Positions 41,620-52,500 of a stretch of 64,000 bases of DNA are shown here, one piece after another. Every line of letters starts with the position of its first letter. The stretch's first letter is position 1. The translations under genes were made by a program, and so were the position numbers. Below the pieces are notes generated by a model. The model searched no databases. It was given only the letters and a program-made list of their open reading frames with translations, and was not told the origin of the DNA. The DNA is from Cytidiella melzeri (lineage: Eukaryota; Basidiomycota; Agaricomycetes; Polyporales; Irpicaceae), in NCBI GenBank assembly GCA_022592445.1, contig JABYQR010000165.1, positions 32,799 through 96,798 on the forward strand. Reading direction: 5' to 3'.

Positions 41620-43343
41620 ATGCCTCCTGTACGACCTTGCTTTCCTCCACGACCTACTCCTGTTTGGCATGCCAATACCCAACTAGCACGAACAGGCAAT
41701 AGACCTCCAAGAGACATATCACCCGATGCGCAATCAGAAGCAGAGCAACAAGCTGAACAACCTCGGGCTCAACGTCCTCCTCGATCTCAGCAGGCTCCTC
41801 CTCAACCGTCTTCTCGGGTGCCCCCTCAAACTGTACTGGCAGATGAGCAGCCTGAGAAAGAGGATGCATTTGCGTCTGCCCGGCGCAAAGATATCATTAA
41901 TTGTCTGGATGATGCAAAAGCACGAAAGTAAGCCCTTCTCACACTCAATCATATATTCTGCTGATACTCCTGATACACCACAGCACGTCATTACATTGGA
42001 GAAAGTTCAACATGAACGCGCGATGGGTTCAGCGCCTGCTTGGACCCGGTGTTGAGATTGACAAGGTTCTCACATACGGCCCTTACTGCACTGAGGTCGA
42101 TGGAGAGCTTCCAGCTCTTGACGCGCATGGGGGACGATTTATGAAGAACCTGTGCGTATACGTCTGTTTCTTACTACGCGCATACAGTTACATACAAGCA
42201 TGTGATAGCAAACCCTCACAGCGTACGAAGCTTGGACGCCAGTATGAGCTCCTGTTCGATCTCTTTCCCGACTTTGAGACAGACCTGGAATATTACGCTG
42301 CTGACCCTGATGTGATGGAAAGTCTGAAGAAATTTGTGAGTAACTACACTTGCTTTGTACGCATATATGCACTTGCTATTTTGATTTCAGTTAACAGCAG
42401 CCAGCGACGACGGTCGCGCCGATGATTGCAAAACTCTCAAGGACAGCGTATTGAACTACATCCCATCTCCACCGGTTGGCACTGAATTGCTCACTGTTGG
42501 GAACACCAAGACTGCACGTGGATGGATGCACTACTCAACTGCGCGTTTCCTGTCCCCGCGCAACATGCTAGCAGAGTTTGACGAGGATCCAGAAAAGTCA
42601 GGTTTATTTTTCCTTTGGTGCTTGTGTGCTCACCGTCATCCGCAGGTTTTGTGCCAACGTTCTTGAGGGTCGCAAAATACTTAAAGGCGGAGAGTTCATG
42701 GCATTCATGTATGACCTAGATGATGCAGGATTTCCGACCAAACTAGATGCAGGCCTTTTGCGCAGCCCGTTTTTACTTTTGGTATGTCACGGCCACGCTC
42801 ACGGACTTTGCTGATATTGTCCGTATTAGGTGTTTCGTCATATTTTCACCGGAAAGTCATCTGCGTTGAAGAAGACCCCGGGCCCTGCTGGTGTTGGTCG
42901 CCGTCCTATTGCAGTTGCTGCAAAGCGGGACAGAGTCTCACCTGAGATGATCGCTTGGGCAGCTGTTATGGTAAGTGAGTCTGTTGTTTCATGAATGATG
43001 CTCATCATTCTTCATTAGGGTTATTATGCATTAAGTAGCCAACCAAACTGGTCCGTTCACAATGGCACAATTGATCTGCGTGTCTTATGGGACGCCGTCT
43101 TGAACCTCTTCAAAAATTCCCAGTCCGTATGGGCAGTCGAGACTTTACAATGGTGGAACCTGTACGTTTTTTTGTTGCTCTTCTCTGAAGCTGTACAACG
43201 TTCACATGCTCTTTATAAACGTCTGGGGTCCTTCAGCCGTGGATATCAACGAACGTTGTCAGCAGCCACAACGTAAGACACTGGCAGAGCAAATTACGGA
43301 GCAGCGTGCCGCAGCTCAACAGGAATCCGATGTCTCTGACTAA
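41620..43343 (+). CDS. DUF6698-type protein, about 8 exons
   Basis: Exons 41620..41927, 41984..42151, 42209..42335, 42391..42596, 42646..42781, 42830..42970 and 43019..43161 join in frame with GT-AG introns of 48-57 bp. The last exon probably ends at TAA 43341-43343 with a QRKTLAEQ...ESDVSD tail, but its acceptor is uncertain (an alternative splice at 43239 ends at a nearer stop). The N-terminus is Pro/Gln-rich. The family core is TAASDDGRADDCKTLKDSV, RFLSPRNMLAEFDEDPE, FRHIFTGKSSA, WAAVMGYYALSS and WAVETLQWWN, matching DUF6698 proteins that are abundant in mushroom genomes, often beside transposons. The function of the domain is unknown. It is divergent from the Plavaka gene by about 1 kb and has no internal stops. 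Confidence 0.72.
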
Positions 43344-43961
43344 CGGTAATTGTGCCAATGGTTGTTTGCTCACGCTCTTTGCTTCCGACTGACACAATGT
43401 TCTAGAATCTGTGCACAAACAAATCCTCGTAACCAACTGCAACACTCATGTCTTCATCTTGCTCAACTCACGACGCCTCGCATGCTTCTCTTTGAACAGC
43501 ACCACCGGATCCTGTCTCGACTACTCTGCTGTGTTCTCAAGTCTTGTATGGATCGACGCTATCGAACAGCTCCTCGCATTACTGTATTATTCCATCTCAA
43601 TTTCGTTCTCTTGCGCGCTCTGCATCACTCGGACAATGTCTCTCATACTGTATCGTAGCCATAGCAATAGATGGACAACAATAATATTCATAGCCATGCT
43701 GTATAATGTGCCCTGGTATCTGCGCGACCAATCCCCAACCAGCTGCCTGGGGCCGCTACCCAACCTACAGTAGATCATGCTTACCTAGGTTGATCAACGA
43801 AGATCATACTTACCATGGTTTATCAACGTTTCGCACCTTGGCAGGCTTGATCTTACTTTATCAACTTATTCAAAGATTAGGATGGTTTTCTCTAACTTTT
43901 CCGTTCTGTAAATTGCTGATCTGTCGTGCTACCGTTGACAATCGCAGATCTTTTTAGATAA
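43344..43961. other. Intergenic region
   Basis: Two similar blocks, AGATCATGCTTACC and AGATCATACTTACC (43773 and 43802), each followed by a GATCAACG or ATCAACG stretch, lie here. A 120-codon plus-strand frame (43411-43773) is hydrophobic but without domain or splice support and is not called. Confidence 0.4.
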
Positions 43962-44204
43962 TCAGAATGTTTTTCCTGCAATGATCAAGTTTTTTACTAT
44001 CCCCCACTGCTCGTTGGTTGATCTAAGCAATTTGGGTGTGCCAGTGTCAGGCCGTCTTTGGAGGTTGTTGTAGTGGGTGGAGGAAGTGATGGGAGTGGGA
44101 TAGAGAACTTCTGGAATGTTGTATGGGGTGGCAAACACAGTCACCACATGGGATGCGCCAGTGACAATGGCTGCAAACACAAAAAAAGAGGTCGAGAACC
44201 GCAT
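43962..44204 (-). CDS. Small secreted protein (family member 2, short)
   Basis: 80 aa, ATG at 44204. The signal peptide (MRFSTSFFVFAAIVTGASHV) ends near TVFATPY, the same start style as the gene at 21102-21560, and the LQRR dibasic site is shared. It is about half the length of that paralogue; the C-terminus (NLIIAGKTF) is not shared and probably reflects a frame change or truncation. The 5' flank (44205-44380) also matches the 21560-21720 flank. Secretion is inferred; function unknown. Confidence 0.5.
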   Translation of the reverse strand: MRFSTSFFVFAAIVTGASHVVTVFATPYNIPEVLYPTPITSSTHYNNLQRRPDTGTPKLLRSTNEQWGIVKNLIIAGKTF

Positions 44205-44666
44205 GATGGTATGGGATGTCGAATGGTAAGGAATTCAGAAGACAGTAAGACAGTTGCTAGCTGTAAGAACAATTTCAGTACAGTGACTCAAGATTTGTGC
44301 AACCAAATGACAATGTCCTTACTGGCCAGCACTAAACAATGTAAAGACCTGAATAAATCATATCAAGGGAGATGTGCTGAGGTGGGAGGATGGTGACAAG
44401 GGGCTTCTCTAAACTTGCAGTTTGTGTGCAGTGCCAATGCAACACAAAGAGTATAGGGGCTAAAATGTCTTGTTGTTGTTGTTGCCGTGCTGTTTGGTTA
44501 GAAAGCGAGCCTGCAAGCGCCCAAGCCAAACTTATGCTTACTAAGTGAGAGGACCCAAAGTAGAAGGTGGCGGGATTGCGCGTCTCGCAACTCGCCTCCT
44601 CCCGTCGCCTTTGCTTGTAGCACTCGCTCCGTCCAAATCTCAGTTGCTTACTCTCTATCCTCTACT
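44205..44666. other. 5' flank of secreted protein gene and start of the DIRS element
   Basis: Bases 44205-44380 resemble the 5' flank of the other secreted protein gene. From about 44530 the sequence is CT-rich, leading to the gag ATG of the DIRS-type element. Terminal repeats of that element could not be delimited. Confidence 0.4.
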
Positions 44667-46275
44667 ATGGTCGAGACTAACGGCCCTCCTGCGGGCATTG
44701 GTGGCAACCCTGTGCACAATCTCCAACAAATTCCCACGCATCTAAGCGCTGTTGAGGACGAAAACCTAAATAGGTTGACTAGGAACGAAGAGCGAGCAGA
44801 GAGGCGCAGGACCGGAGAGGGCGATGTTTCAGAGGACGAGTCCTTCCTGTCGCACCTGTCGCGAGTCAGCAGCCCTGCACTTGACACTCCAAAAGCGCAT
44901 ACAACCAGGGGAACTCGAACCCCTTCACCTGTTAAGTTGCATGCACAAAATCTTTTAAGCAACCTCACTCCACTTCCCTCCAGCAAACCTTCAATTGGAT
45001 GAAAAAAAAAACCTCAAGGTTGCATCAAGTTCTCCCACGACCGCGAGCACGAGTTCAGGGTTGAAGCTCGCTTTGAAAGCTGTTTCAAAGAACACTTCCC
45101 AGGACAACGGACTCTATATCAAACTGGAAGACAGCGGCAACTCCTTCACAGAAGAGGTTGAGGCCCCTCATGCCTTGCTCGCACTGCTTAATCTTCGATA
45201 CCACCTTCCTCTGACTCTGTGCACCACGGCCGCAATCCAGGAGATGCACGACAATCCGCGCTGTCTCAAATATGCGAAGGTCCACAACTTCTCAGGAAAG
45301 AAAAAGGAGGTTGTTGATGTCTCGCTGTGGCCAGACGAGAAGGGCATGACTCCCAAGCAGTGGAAGGATGCCTACAGGAATTACCTTGCACTCCTGGACC
45401 GGTTCAACAACCCACAGATCAAGGCTCTCTTCCAAGAGCACTTTGACCATCTCTCGAACAGGCGCGAGTTCTTGAGAGCCTTCCAAGCCATCCTCAGCTT
45501 CGACTACGAGATCCGTTACCATTTCTGGGTTGTGAAATGTGCCTTGTTTGTTGTTGGAGAGGGTGCTTACCGGGAGCGTTTCAGGGCCGTTTGCATGAGC
45601 GAGCTCTGGAACCAGATGGATCTGACATCAAAGAAGCGGAACTTGAGCTTGGATGTCTACCAACCCGGTCCGTCTTGTACAAAGTCCCAGAACAATCATT
45701 TTAGGGACAGTCACTGCTTGCAGACAGATGATTCTTACAGGCCTTGTGGAGATGGACAAAAGCCCTTTCCGAGCGGCAGTCAGAGACAGCAGGCCATCTC
45801 TTTCTGCGTCATCTGTGGCCAAAGCGGCACTGCCCGCATCACACATCAAAGTGCAGTAGGACAAGACTTCCGAATGGCAAGGCCACTCACTGTGTCTGGC
45901 ACAACAACCAGCTCCTCACCGCAGCTGGACGCAAGGCTGTCTGCCTCATGTGGAACATCTCGGGTCGCTCTCCCTGCACTGGAAAATATTGCAGAGGGAA
46001 CACGTCTCATCTCTGCTCCTTCTGTGGTTCCTCCAGTCATCACAGCGGTAGTAAGTAATGCCTCATCTGATTGTGACCGCGTCATCACTCCTTATCGAGC
46101 TGATGCATTTGAGGACGAGCTCCGCAGACTTGACTTATTCAAAAATACCCCAACCTCGCAGATAAACTATGCTACGGCTGTGCTATTGGGGACTTCCCAA
46201 CTCTCTCTTGCTCTTACACACCTCCAAATCACGCTACTGGCACGCAGCACATGGATTTCATCAAGGAATACGTGA
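44667..46275 (+). pseudogene. DIRS gag-like region, two frames
   Basis: The first frame, 44667-45002 (111 codons, Glu/Arg-rich N-terminal part), ends at a TGA that directly precedes a run of ten A (45002-45011). The second frame continues from 44995 for 426 codons in another phase, consistent with an indel at the homopolymer. The second frame has the helical gag core of fungal DIRS elements (WPDEKGMTPKQWKDAYRNYL, HFDHLSNRREF, FDYEIRYHF) and a Cys pair (FCVICGQSG) with His further on. The late part (after about 45,800) drifts in frame relative to the expected zinc-finger region. Confidence 0.65.
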
Positions 46276-47720
46276 ACGAACAGGTCTCCCTTGGGCACAT
46301 GACAGGCCCTTATTCTCAACCGAACATTGAACTTCTTCTTGGCGCACATTTCTTCTCTTCTCCGCTCTCTGTTGTCAAAAAGGCAGGCCCCGCCAAGAAA
46401 CTCAGACTTATCCAGAACTGCTCCTTTCAGAGCAAAGACGGTTTCTCCGTGAACAATTTCATCGACTCCGATGACTTTCAGACGACGTGGGGAAAGGCAG
46501 CTGAGGTGGCTGAGGTGGTAAGTCTCTTGGACTATTCTACCTGTGGCCTGACTATCGTGCACTCTCTTGCAAGATAGTAAATCTTGGCCAACTACCCTTT
46601 GCTCTACTGCCCTCTCGTGCCAAGCTCTCTCTCATCTGTGCTCTACTGCCTTCTTGGGCTCAGCCTGCTCTCTCTACTCTTTGCTCTACTGCCCTCTCGG
46701 GCTGAGCTCTCTCTCTCTCTTTGCACTGCCATAACTCACTCCCATATCTTCAGGTTGCAGTCGCTCCCCCAGGCACTCAGGTCGCATCTCTCGAAATTGA
46801 CTCTGCCTTCGTAATATTCCCATCCTCCCCGCTCACAAGCCCTTCGTTGTCATCCAATGCGAGGAAGGCGAATTCTACATCAATCATGTCTGCCCGTTCG
46901 GAATCTCATCAGGGCCCGGTGTACAGGGTATTGTCATGGACACGCTGGTGGACATCCTGGAGAAACGAGGTGTCTACCCATTGTTCAAGTGGGTGGATGA
47001 TCTGTTCAGTTTTTGATTTCCTATTTGCCAGCTGTCCTGCGGAACGTAAAAATACTCTCACAACATCAATACCATCTTCAAAATCACTTGCCCTCTTGGG
47101 ACCTGCTGGAAGCTAGGAAAATGTGTTGACTACAATTTTCTCGGGACTTACCTTAGGTTCCTCTGGGACCTCACTCAGCGCTCAGTTTCTCTCCCCCAAG
47201 AGAAGCGATTAAAGTACCTTTCCAAGCTGGTGGATTTCATCGACAAACTTTCAAAAGGCCCAGTACTTCTCCATGACACACTCTCCATCAACGGCATGCT
47301 CTCACATATCTCCTTTGTTTACCCTCAAGGCCGGGCGTATCTCACGAATCTCTGTTCCTTCATCTCGTCCTTTGAGCTACATCGTTTCACCTCACGTCGT
47401 GCCCCTCCCTCGGTGCGCAGCGATATGGAGTGGTGGAAGGGTATTCTCTCCAAGCCTGGCATCTCCCGCTCTCTTACTCCGAGAGGCCCGGTACAGGACT
47501 TTGGGGTTTGGGTTGATGCATCTACCAGCTGGGGTATTGGAGTCCTGCTGGGTGGACAGTGGGCTGCGTAGCGCCTTGCAGACGGATGGAAGACAAACGG
47601 AAGAGATATAGGATGGGCTGAAATGGTAGCTATTGAGCTTGCAGCCCGTCTCTTTGAACAACTGAATTACAGGAACTGCAACATCAGAGTATGAAGCGAC
47701 AACGAAGGAGTGGTTGGGGC
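46251..47720 (+). pseudogene. DIRS reverse transcriptase and RNase H, with intron and frame breaks
   Basis: The RT start is recognised by SPLSVVKKAGPAKKLRLIQN. A 236-bp intron (46518-46753, GTAAGT to TTCAG) joins AAEVAEV to VAVAPPGTQVASLEID. The catalytic region reads KWVDDLFSF (about 46987), with VDD in the place of xDD and an in-frame TGA straight after. RNase H shows FGVWVDASTSWGIGVLLGG (47507 onward) and SDNEGVVGAFARG (47699 onward). Stops and shifts at about 46800, 47015, 47130 and 47569 prevent translation. Confidence 0.7.
46518..46753 (+). other. Intron inside DIRS RT, filled with CT-rich tandem units
   Basis: Good donor GTAAGT and acceptor TTCAG, with codons continuous across. The interior contains three units of about 40 bp beginning TTTGCTCTACTGCC or TGTGCTCTACTGCC (46599, 46638, 46680) followed by CTCTCTCTC. 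It is longer than the host introns in this window (48-149 bp). Confidence 0.6.
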
Positions 47721-48329
47721 ATTTGCTCGTGGCGCAGTCAGAACTTCCAGGTCAACCACTCTATCCGCAGGACTGAGATCATCTCCATGTCCTTAACATT
47801 CGCCTACTCCCTGAATACGTTAACACTAAGACAATCTGGCTGACCCCGTGTCTGCGGCGTGTTGGGCGACCAGAAGCTTCGTCTTCCAAACATTGCCGAG
47901 CTCCCAGTGGAACTCTCCTCCATTCTCTTTCATGTCTGACACGCCTCACCTACCTACGCTTGCAAGTGCAAGCATGTCTGTGCGAGGAAGGACCTATCCA
48001 GTGCCTTGCCGATCTCGCGCAGACAAATTCCCAGAAACCCAAAAAAGACAACCTGATTGTTTCCTCTGCCTATGTCCACGGTTCTCGCAAGTGAACGTCT
48101 TGCTCTTTGGACCACACCCTACGCTATTCAATTCGACACAAGTTATCATCTACAACAGACTACAAGAGTACCATCAAACTATTCAAAACTATGCTAGCCT
48201 CTCTCATCAGAAGACTGCGGCAATATGGAGCTGGCCTCCTGCGCTTTACGCAGTTCTGCAATTGTGTGAAGATTCCGAGGAGCGCCGCATGCCTGCGTCT
48301 GAGCCGCTTCTCTCGGCTTTCATAGCCAA

Positions 48330-49193
48330 GTGGAGTGCACCGTATCAAGGTCAACTATTGACACCTGGGTTGCTGGACCCAGCTTCTGGCACACCCTCAA
48401 TGGCGCAGACTGGCAGGGAGGGAAGATGCTCCGTATCACCTGCGCTGGAGCTACAAAGATGCAGCCCGAGAAGAAGACCAAGAGAGCACCAGTCACTCTT
48501 GAGCATGTCCACGCTCTCAGAAATCTTCTCAATCTCTCTAACTCATTGACGCTGCGTCTTTGCCGTGGCGTGCTTTGCTTTTTGGGGTGTCAGACGGTGC
48601 GCTACTACTCTCCAAGTCCAGATGTGACCCATTCCTGCCCTTCTCTAACTAACACCCCCTCTTCATCAGACTCAGTGAACTGATCATACCCTCTCCAATA
48701 TGTTTGATCCAACAAAGCATGCAACCAGGGCTCCGCTGAAGTTGCGCCAGACAGCGAGTGGGAAGGAGTTCTTCAGCATACACCTCCCTTGGTCGAAGAT
48801 GACAAAACATCTCGGTCTGATGTCACAGTGACTGAGATCAACGACCCCACATCCGCAGTAGCTGCCATGAAGCACCACCTCTCGTGCAGCACAAAGGTTC
48901 CTCAAAGCGCGCCTCTGTTTTGTTCGAGGCACAAACTGGACAAGGTTGGGCACCTATGACACGAGACTGGTTTCTCAACCGCTGCAACAAGATCTGGAGT
49001 GACCAGGGCCTCGAGAATCTCACTGGTCACTGTTTTGAATTGGTGTGCCACTGAACTTCTTCTTCGAGGAACTCCGCCTGATATTGTGGCAGTTCAAGGT
49101 TGCTGGAAGTCCCGTGCCTTTCTGGACTACTGGAGGAAGATTGACTCCATCCTACCTCTCTTCATTTGGACTCCTTTTCACGATCTCGCTTGA
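48330..49193 (+). pseudogene. DIRS tyrosine recombinase
   Basis: The N-terminal core-binding part is recognised by MLRITCAGATKMQPEKKTKRAPVT and LEHVHALRNLLNL (48424 onward), then AFWG-like residues after a frame change near 48545. The C-terminal catalytic box is seen at 49040-49160 as ELLLRGTPPDIVAVQG, then SRAFLDYWRKIDSILPLFI with the candidate nucleophile Tyr in DYW. The normally expected GHSFR box reads GHCFELV in a different frame, so an essential Arg is lost. Several frameshifts are present; it is inactive. Confidence 0.68.
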
Positions 49194-49354
49194 CACTTGT
49201 ACGACAGTCTGTAGACTCCTTTCAAAGAAAGTATGGCTCATAATCACTGTATCACCTTCACTGTCAAAAGCTGCCTATGTACTACACTGATCATGGCATA
49301 TGGCATTCTACATATGATGTGTGCAATGGCAGGTGCGGGCGGCTGTCCACTATG

Positions 49355-50110
49355 TGACACGGAGACAGGGCTCGACGTGACAAACAGGGACACAATGTGG
49401 ACAACAACAACGAGGTGGTGGCAGGCGTGTAGCACAATGCTCTCACCAACTATAAACCTTATTCAGGTAGCTAGCCCAGTAAAGACCAAGTTAGTATTGT
49501 GACTACCAGCTATGTAGTACAAGAGGGGGTTGCTTACCTAGCCCAGTAAAGACCAAGAGGTCGAGATGGGGGGCTAGGAGCGTACATGCAGCAGTATATA
49601 TGAACTTCAGGGACCTGCGCACAGACCATGTTGAGGGCAGGCTTTGCAAGAAGCCGTGTGAACGAAGAACAAAAGAACTACCTAAAGGAGAACAATAGCT
49701 ATTGTCTTGACCTTGCCAAGAACTCTACTCGTGAGAGAATCTATCTAAAAGGAGACCAACTATTGTATTCCATTCACACACCTGTGAAAACATCCTTCCA
49801 TAAAGAGAACAATAAGGAAAGAACAAAAGGAGTCCATGTGGACGTCATTTATGACATCAAACCCTAGCTATGGGCTGAACCCTGTGTCTGTAGCCATGTG
49901 GTCTTACTTAAGCTAAGTCACATGCCAGTGTGACGTAGTAGCAAGTAATGTGACTGTGTGGAGCATCTAAGCCACGTGATACGGGCGCTTAATAGACGTG
50001 CAAAGGAGTTTGTGCAGAGAAGGTTGCAACTGAGCTGCAGCCCGGAGTTTTACAGATAAAAACAAGAGGTAAATTGCGAAAATTAAGGGCTAGTCAGGCC
50101 ATCCATGACA
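49355..50110 (+). mobile_element. Solo LTR-A copy 3
   Basis: 756 bp, TGACACGGAGAC to CATCCATGACA, flanked by the perfect direct repeat CTATG (49350-49354 and 50111-50115). It includes the 79-codon frame 49628-49867 and the duplicated CTAGCCCAGTAAAGACCAAG block. It shows the unoccupied CTGCA site where LTR-B is inserted in copy 1. Confidence 0.92.
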
Positions 50111-51284
50111 CTATGACATAGGTGGCGTCGTGTAAACAGTATCTCAGTGGTTACAGCAATTTACCTACGTCATGGCACCCAGATTTCCTGAACCGCACGA
50201 AGCTTGGTGGGGGAGTTGGCAACGTGATGTTGCGGATGACTGTTTGTGGCTTCGCGCCTCTGGGTGGTGAGTTGTTCCCACAACAGCTCGTCGCCTACCT
50301 CACGCTCAGGCCGGAATTCGGATCCTGCGTTGGTCCTCACAAGGCACAAATTCTCGTGGCTTGAAGTGCGCTCGAAATCGACGTTTCCAGTTGCAGACTC
50401 GCCTGGAGTCGACGTCGCGCCCGCAATCCACGACAGTGCCTCCCGCAATTGCAGACTCGAGCCGCTGCTGTCTCAGGCAGCCCATCGTCAATCTTCCATG
50501 AGCAGAAAACGCAAGTTGACTCTCATTGTCAAGACAACGCGTTTTCATTGCTTCTCACGCGCGGAAGATTGGGCAAAACACGAGGCCTTTGGTCTCGCCC
50601 AAATTCCGCCTCCCCCACATACTTCTCTGACAATAAGCATACCAAACTAGATCAGTATTAAGCAGTGTTGTACTGGTCACTCACATATCCCTTTCTCCTC
50701 CCAACTGGAACCAAGGTAATTGGATGAACTAGGAAGCTCTGACAATGCCTCTTTGATGTCTGTGATTGCTGATGGAAATTTTCAGCACTGCTCATTGACT
50801 TTGCCCTTATTGAACACTTTTTCAATCTTTTGCCATTGTATGATCACATCTTGTGTTTCATCATGTAGACACAGCCTTGTTGCTGTACTTCTGTAGTATA
50901 CAGCCCTGTGCCCCTGGTTTCAACACCTCCATCATGCTCTCTTCATTGCACCTGGAGTGAGTATTCCCTCATAATAGCATCTAGTCAACTAATTTAGATC
51001 AAACTGCTGCCACACTCATGTAGAGGCATACAAATGGGCACAGATAATTTGGTGATGCCACTACCACATAACCACCATGTGGCAGTGCATGATGGTCACT
51101 GTCACCTGAACATGATTATGTACCTCGATGGCTACAGCATGGCTTGTGGAAGCCAGAATGTATAGCACACAGCAGAACCAGCATAAATCTAGCACTCTTC
51201 ATACTCAGATAACCTTGGCAATTCATGTCTGTCCCCTCAGAACACTATCTGTGTTTGGTCACACCGTAACTCCTGTGGCACACA
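50111..51284. other. Non-coding region downstream of LTR-A
   Basis: GC-rich to about 50640, with overlapping frames on both strands (up to 134 codons) that show no domain, then AT-rich. Nothing was recognised beyond this. Confidence 0.4.
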
Positions 51285-52150
51285 GTTACTAGCGTGAGCA
51301 AGGCCGGCAAGCAGCAAGTACAATTCCTGAAGATTGAATGAAATATAATAAGATGAGCCAGTTTTGTAAGTAAACTTGCTGCTGGTAGTAGCTTGACTAT
51401 GTCATTTCATTGTGAATAGCTTTATTGATGAGTATTGTATGGTAGGTCAGTGTTTTGTCTTCACTGGAGCATGGAGTCATTCAGGAAAGAAGGGAGACTG
51501 TGCTGTATTGTCTAAAGTGCAACAACAGGTGTGAGTACAGAATTCAAAGAAGTTTTTGGAGTAAAGCTTGGAGATAAAAACTGTTTGACACACAATTTGT
51601 TCCTAATGGTGTTGAAACTCATCAGATAATCTAGATACAATCTGGTTAGACTGCAGGAGCAGGGTTACAAGTGATTATGTTACTGATAGCAAATTGGTTT
51701 AGTCATATAGCCCAAAATAGTTGCTTGAACCAGTGACTTTGTTACCAGAAAGAACCTTTCCGAATAATCTGGTCATGTGAATTGACTGTGACACCTTTGA
51801 TCAGCAACTTAATCAGGGATAAAAAGTGACTGTACCACAATTGATAAGTTTGGTTGCCAGAAAAGCAGCCATACATCAATACAGGTAGTCACCATTGGTA
51901 GCAAGGGGCTTCAAATATCTTATCATTAATCTCGTGCAGTGTTCACTGCTGATGGAACAATCACTGGTAGTGCTCATCAAAACTCACTGCCGATGCCAGA
52001 AAATTACTTCCTTCAAGAATGAAGGGGTTGAGAGTGTCTCATTAGATTGACTCCCAGAACATGTTCCATGTGTCCTGTTGACATCTGAACTGCCTCATCC
52101 CCACTGAAACTGCCACCGGCTGTGTTTTGATTGTAGCTCCTGCTTAAGGT
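51285..52150. repeat. Repeat C, copy 2 (uninterrupted)
   Basis: Matches 9806-10440 followed by 11880-12112, with the LTR-A insertion absent, so it shows the pre-insertion arrangement. It begins CTAGCGTGAGCAAGGCCGGC. Non-coding. Confidence 0.7.
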
Positions 52151-52500
52151 AGAAACAATAAAAAAAGGCAAACACAAGATGCAGTGCTCACTGCTGATGC
52201 AACCATGTCCTGTTGGTGTCTGAACTCCCTCACCCCTATGGGAACTGCCACAAGCTGTGTTCTGACTGTAACTCCTGCTTATAGAGAAACTAGTGGTTGT
52301 GAAACTTTGCAGAGTGTTCAGATGCAGTGCTAACTGCTGATGAAACTATAGATTTCATCGTCCAAAAATGTAGGGGTTGAGAAGATTTTGTCAGCTTCCA
52401 AACTACTTGTAATTATTGCTCAGAGCCAACAATACTTGTGGCATGTGTTCTGATTGTATCCCTTGTTTAAAGAGCAAGTGATGTCTGTGGATTGCTGTAC
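52151..52500. repeat. Diverged tandem units at the end of repeat C
   Basis: Blocks of the kind GCAGTGCTCACTGCTGATG, CCATGTGTCCTGTTG, AACTGCCACAAGCTG and CTGTAACTCCTGCTTA recur starting near 51935, 52180 and 52322. Units of about 150-240 bp are strongly diverged. Non-coding. Confidence 0.5.

Larger units (their letters stand above)
44667..49193 (+). mobile_element. DIRS-type (tyrosine recombinase) retrotransposon, decayed
   Basis: The plus-strand order gag-like, reverse transcriptase, RNase H and tyrosine recombinase is diagnostic of DIRS-type elements, which have no integrase and no ordinary LTRs. There are several frameshifts and stops in every domain. Inverted terminal repeats and the internal complementary region were not identified. 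A solo LTR-A is inserted 160 bp downstream. Confidence 0.82.

Noticed and set aside
43411..43773. 120-codon hydrophobic plus-strand frame
   Set aside because: No recognisable membrane-protein family, no promoter or splice support; sits in the 3' flank of the DUF6698 gene.
47848..48549. 233-codon plus-strand frame
   Set aside because: Lies over frameshifted DIRS sequence between RNase H and recombinase; reading phase does not give the expected domain.
50246..50650. 134-codon plus-strand frame and overlapping minus frames
   Set aside because: No domain, no signal peptide, overlapping frames on both strands; likely chance in a GC-rich stretch.
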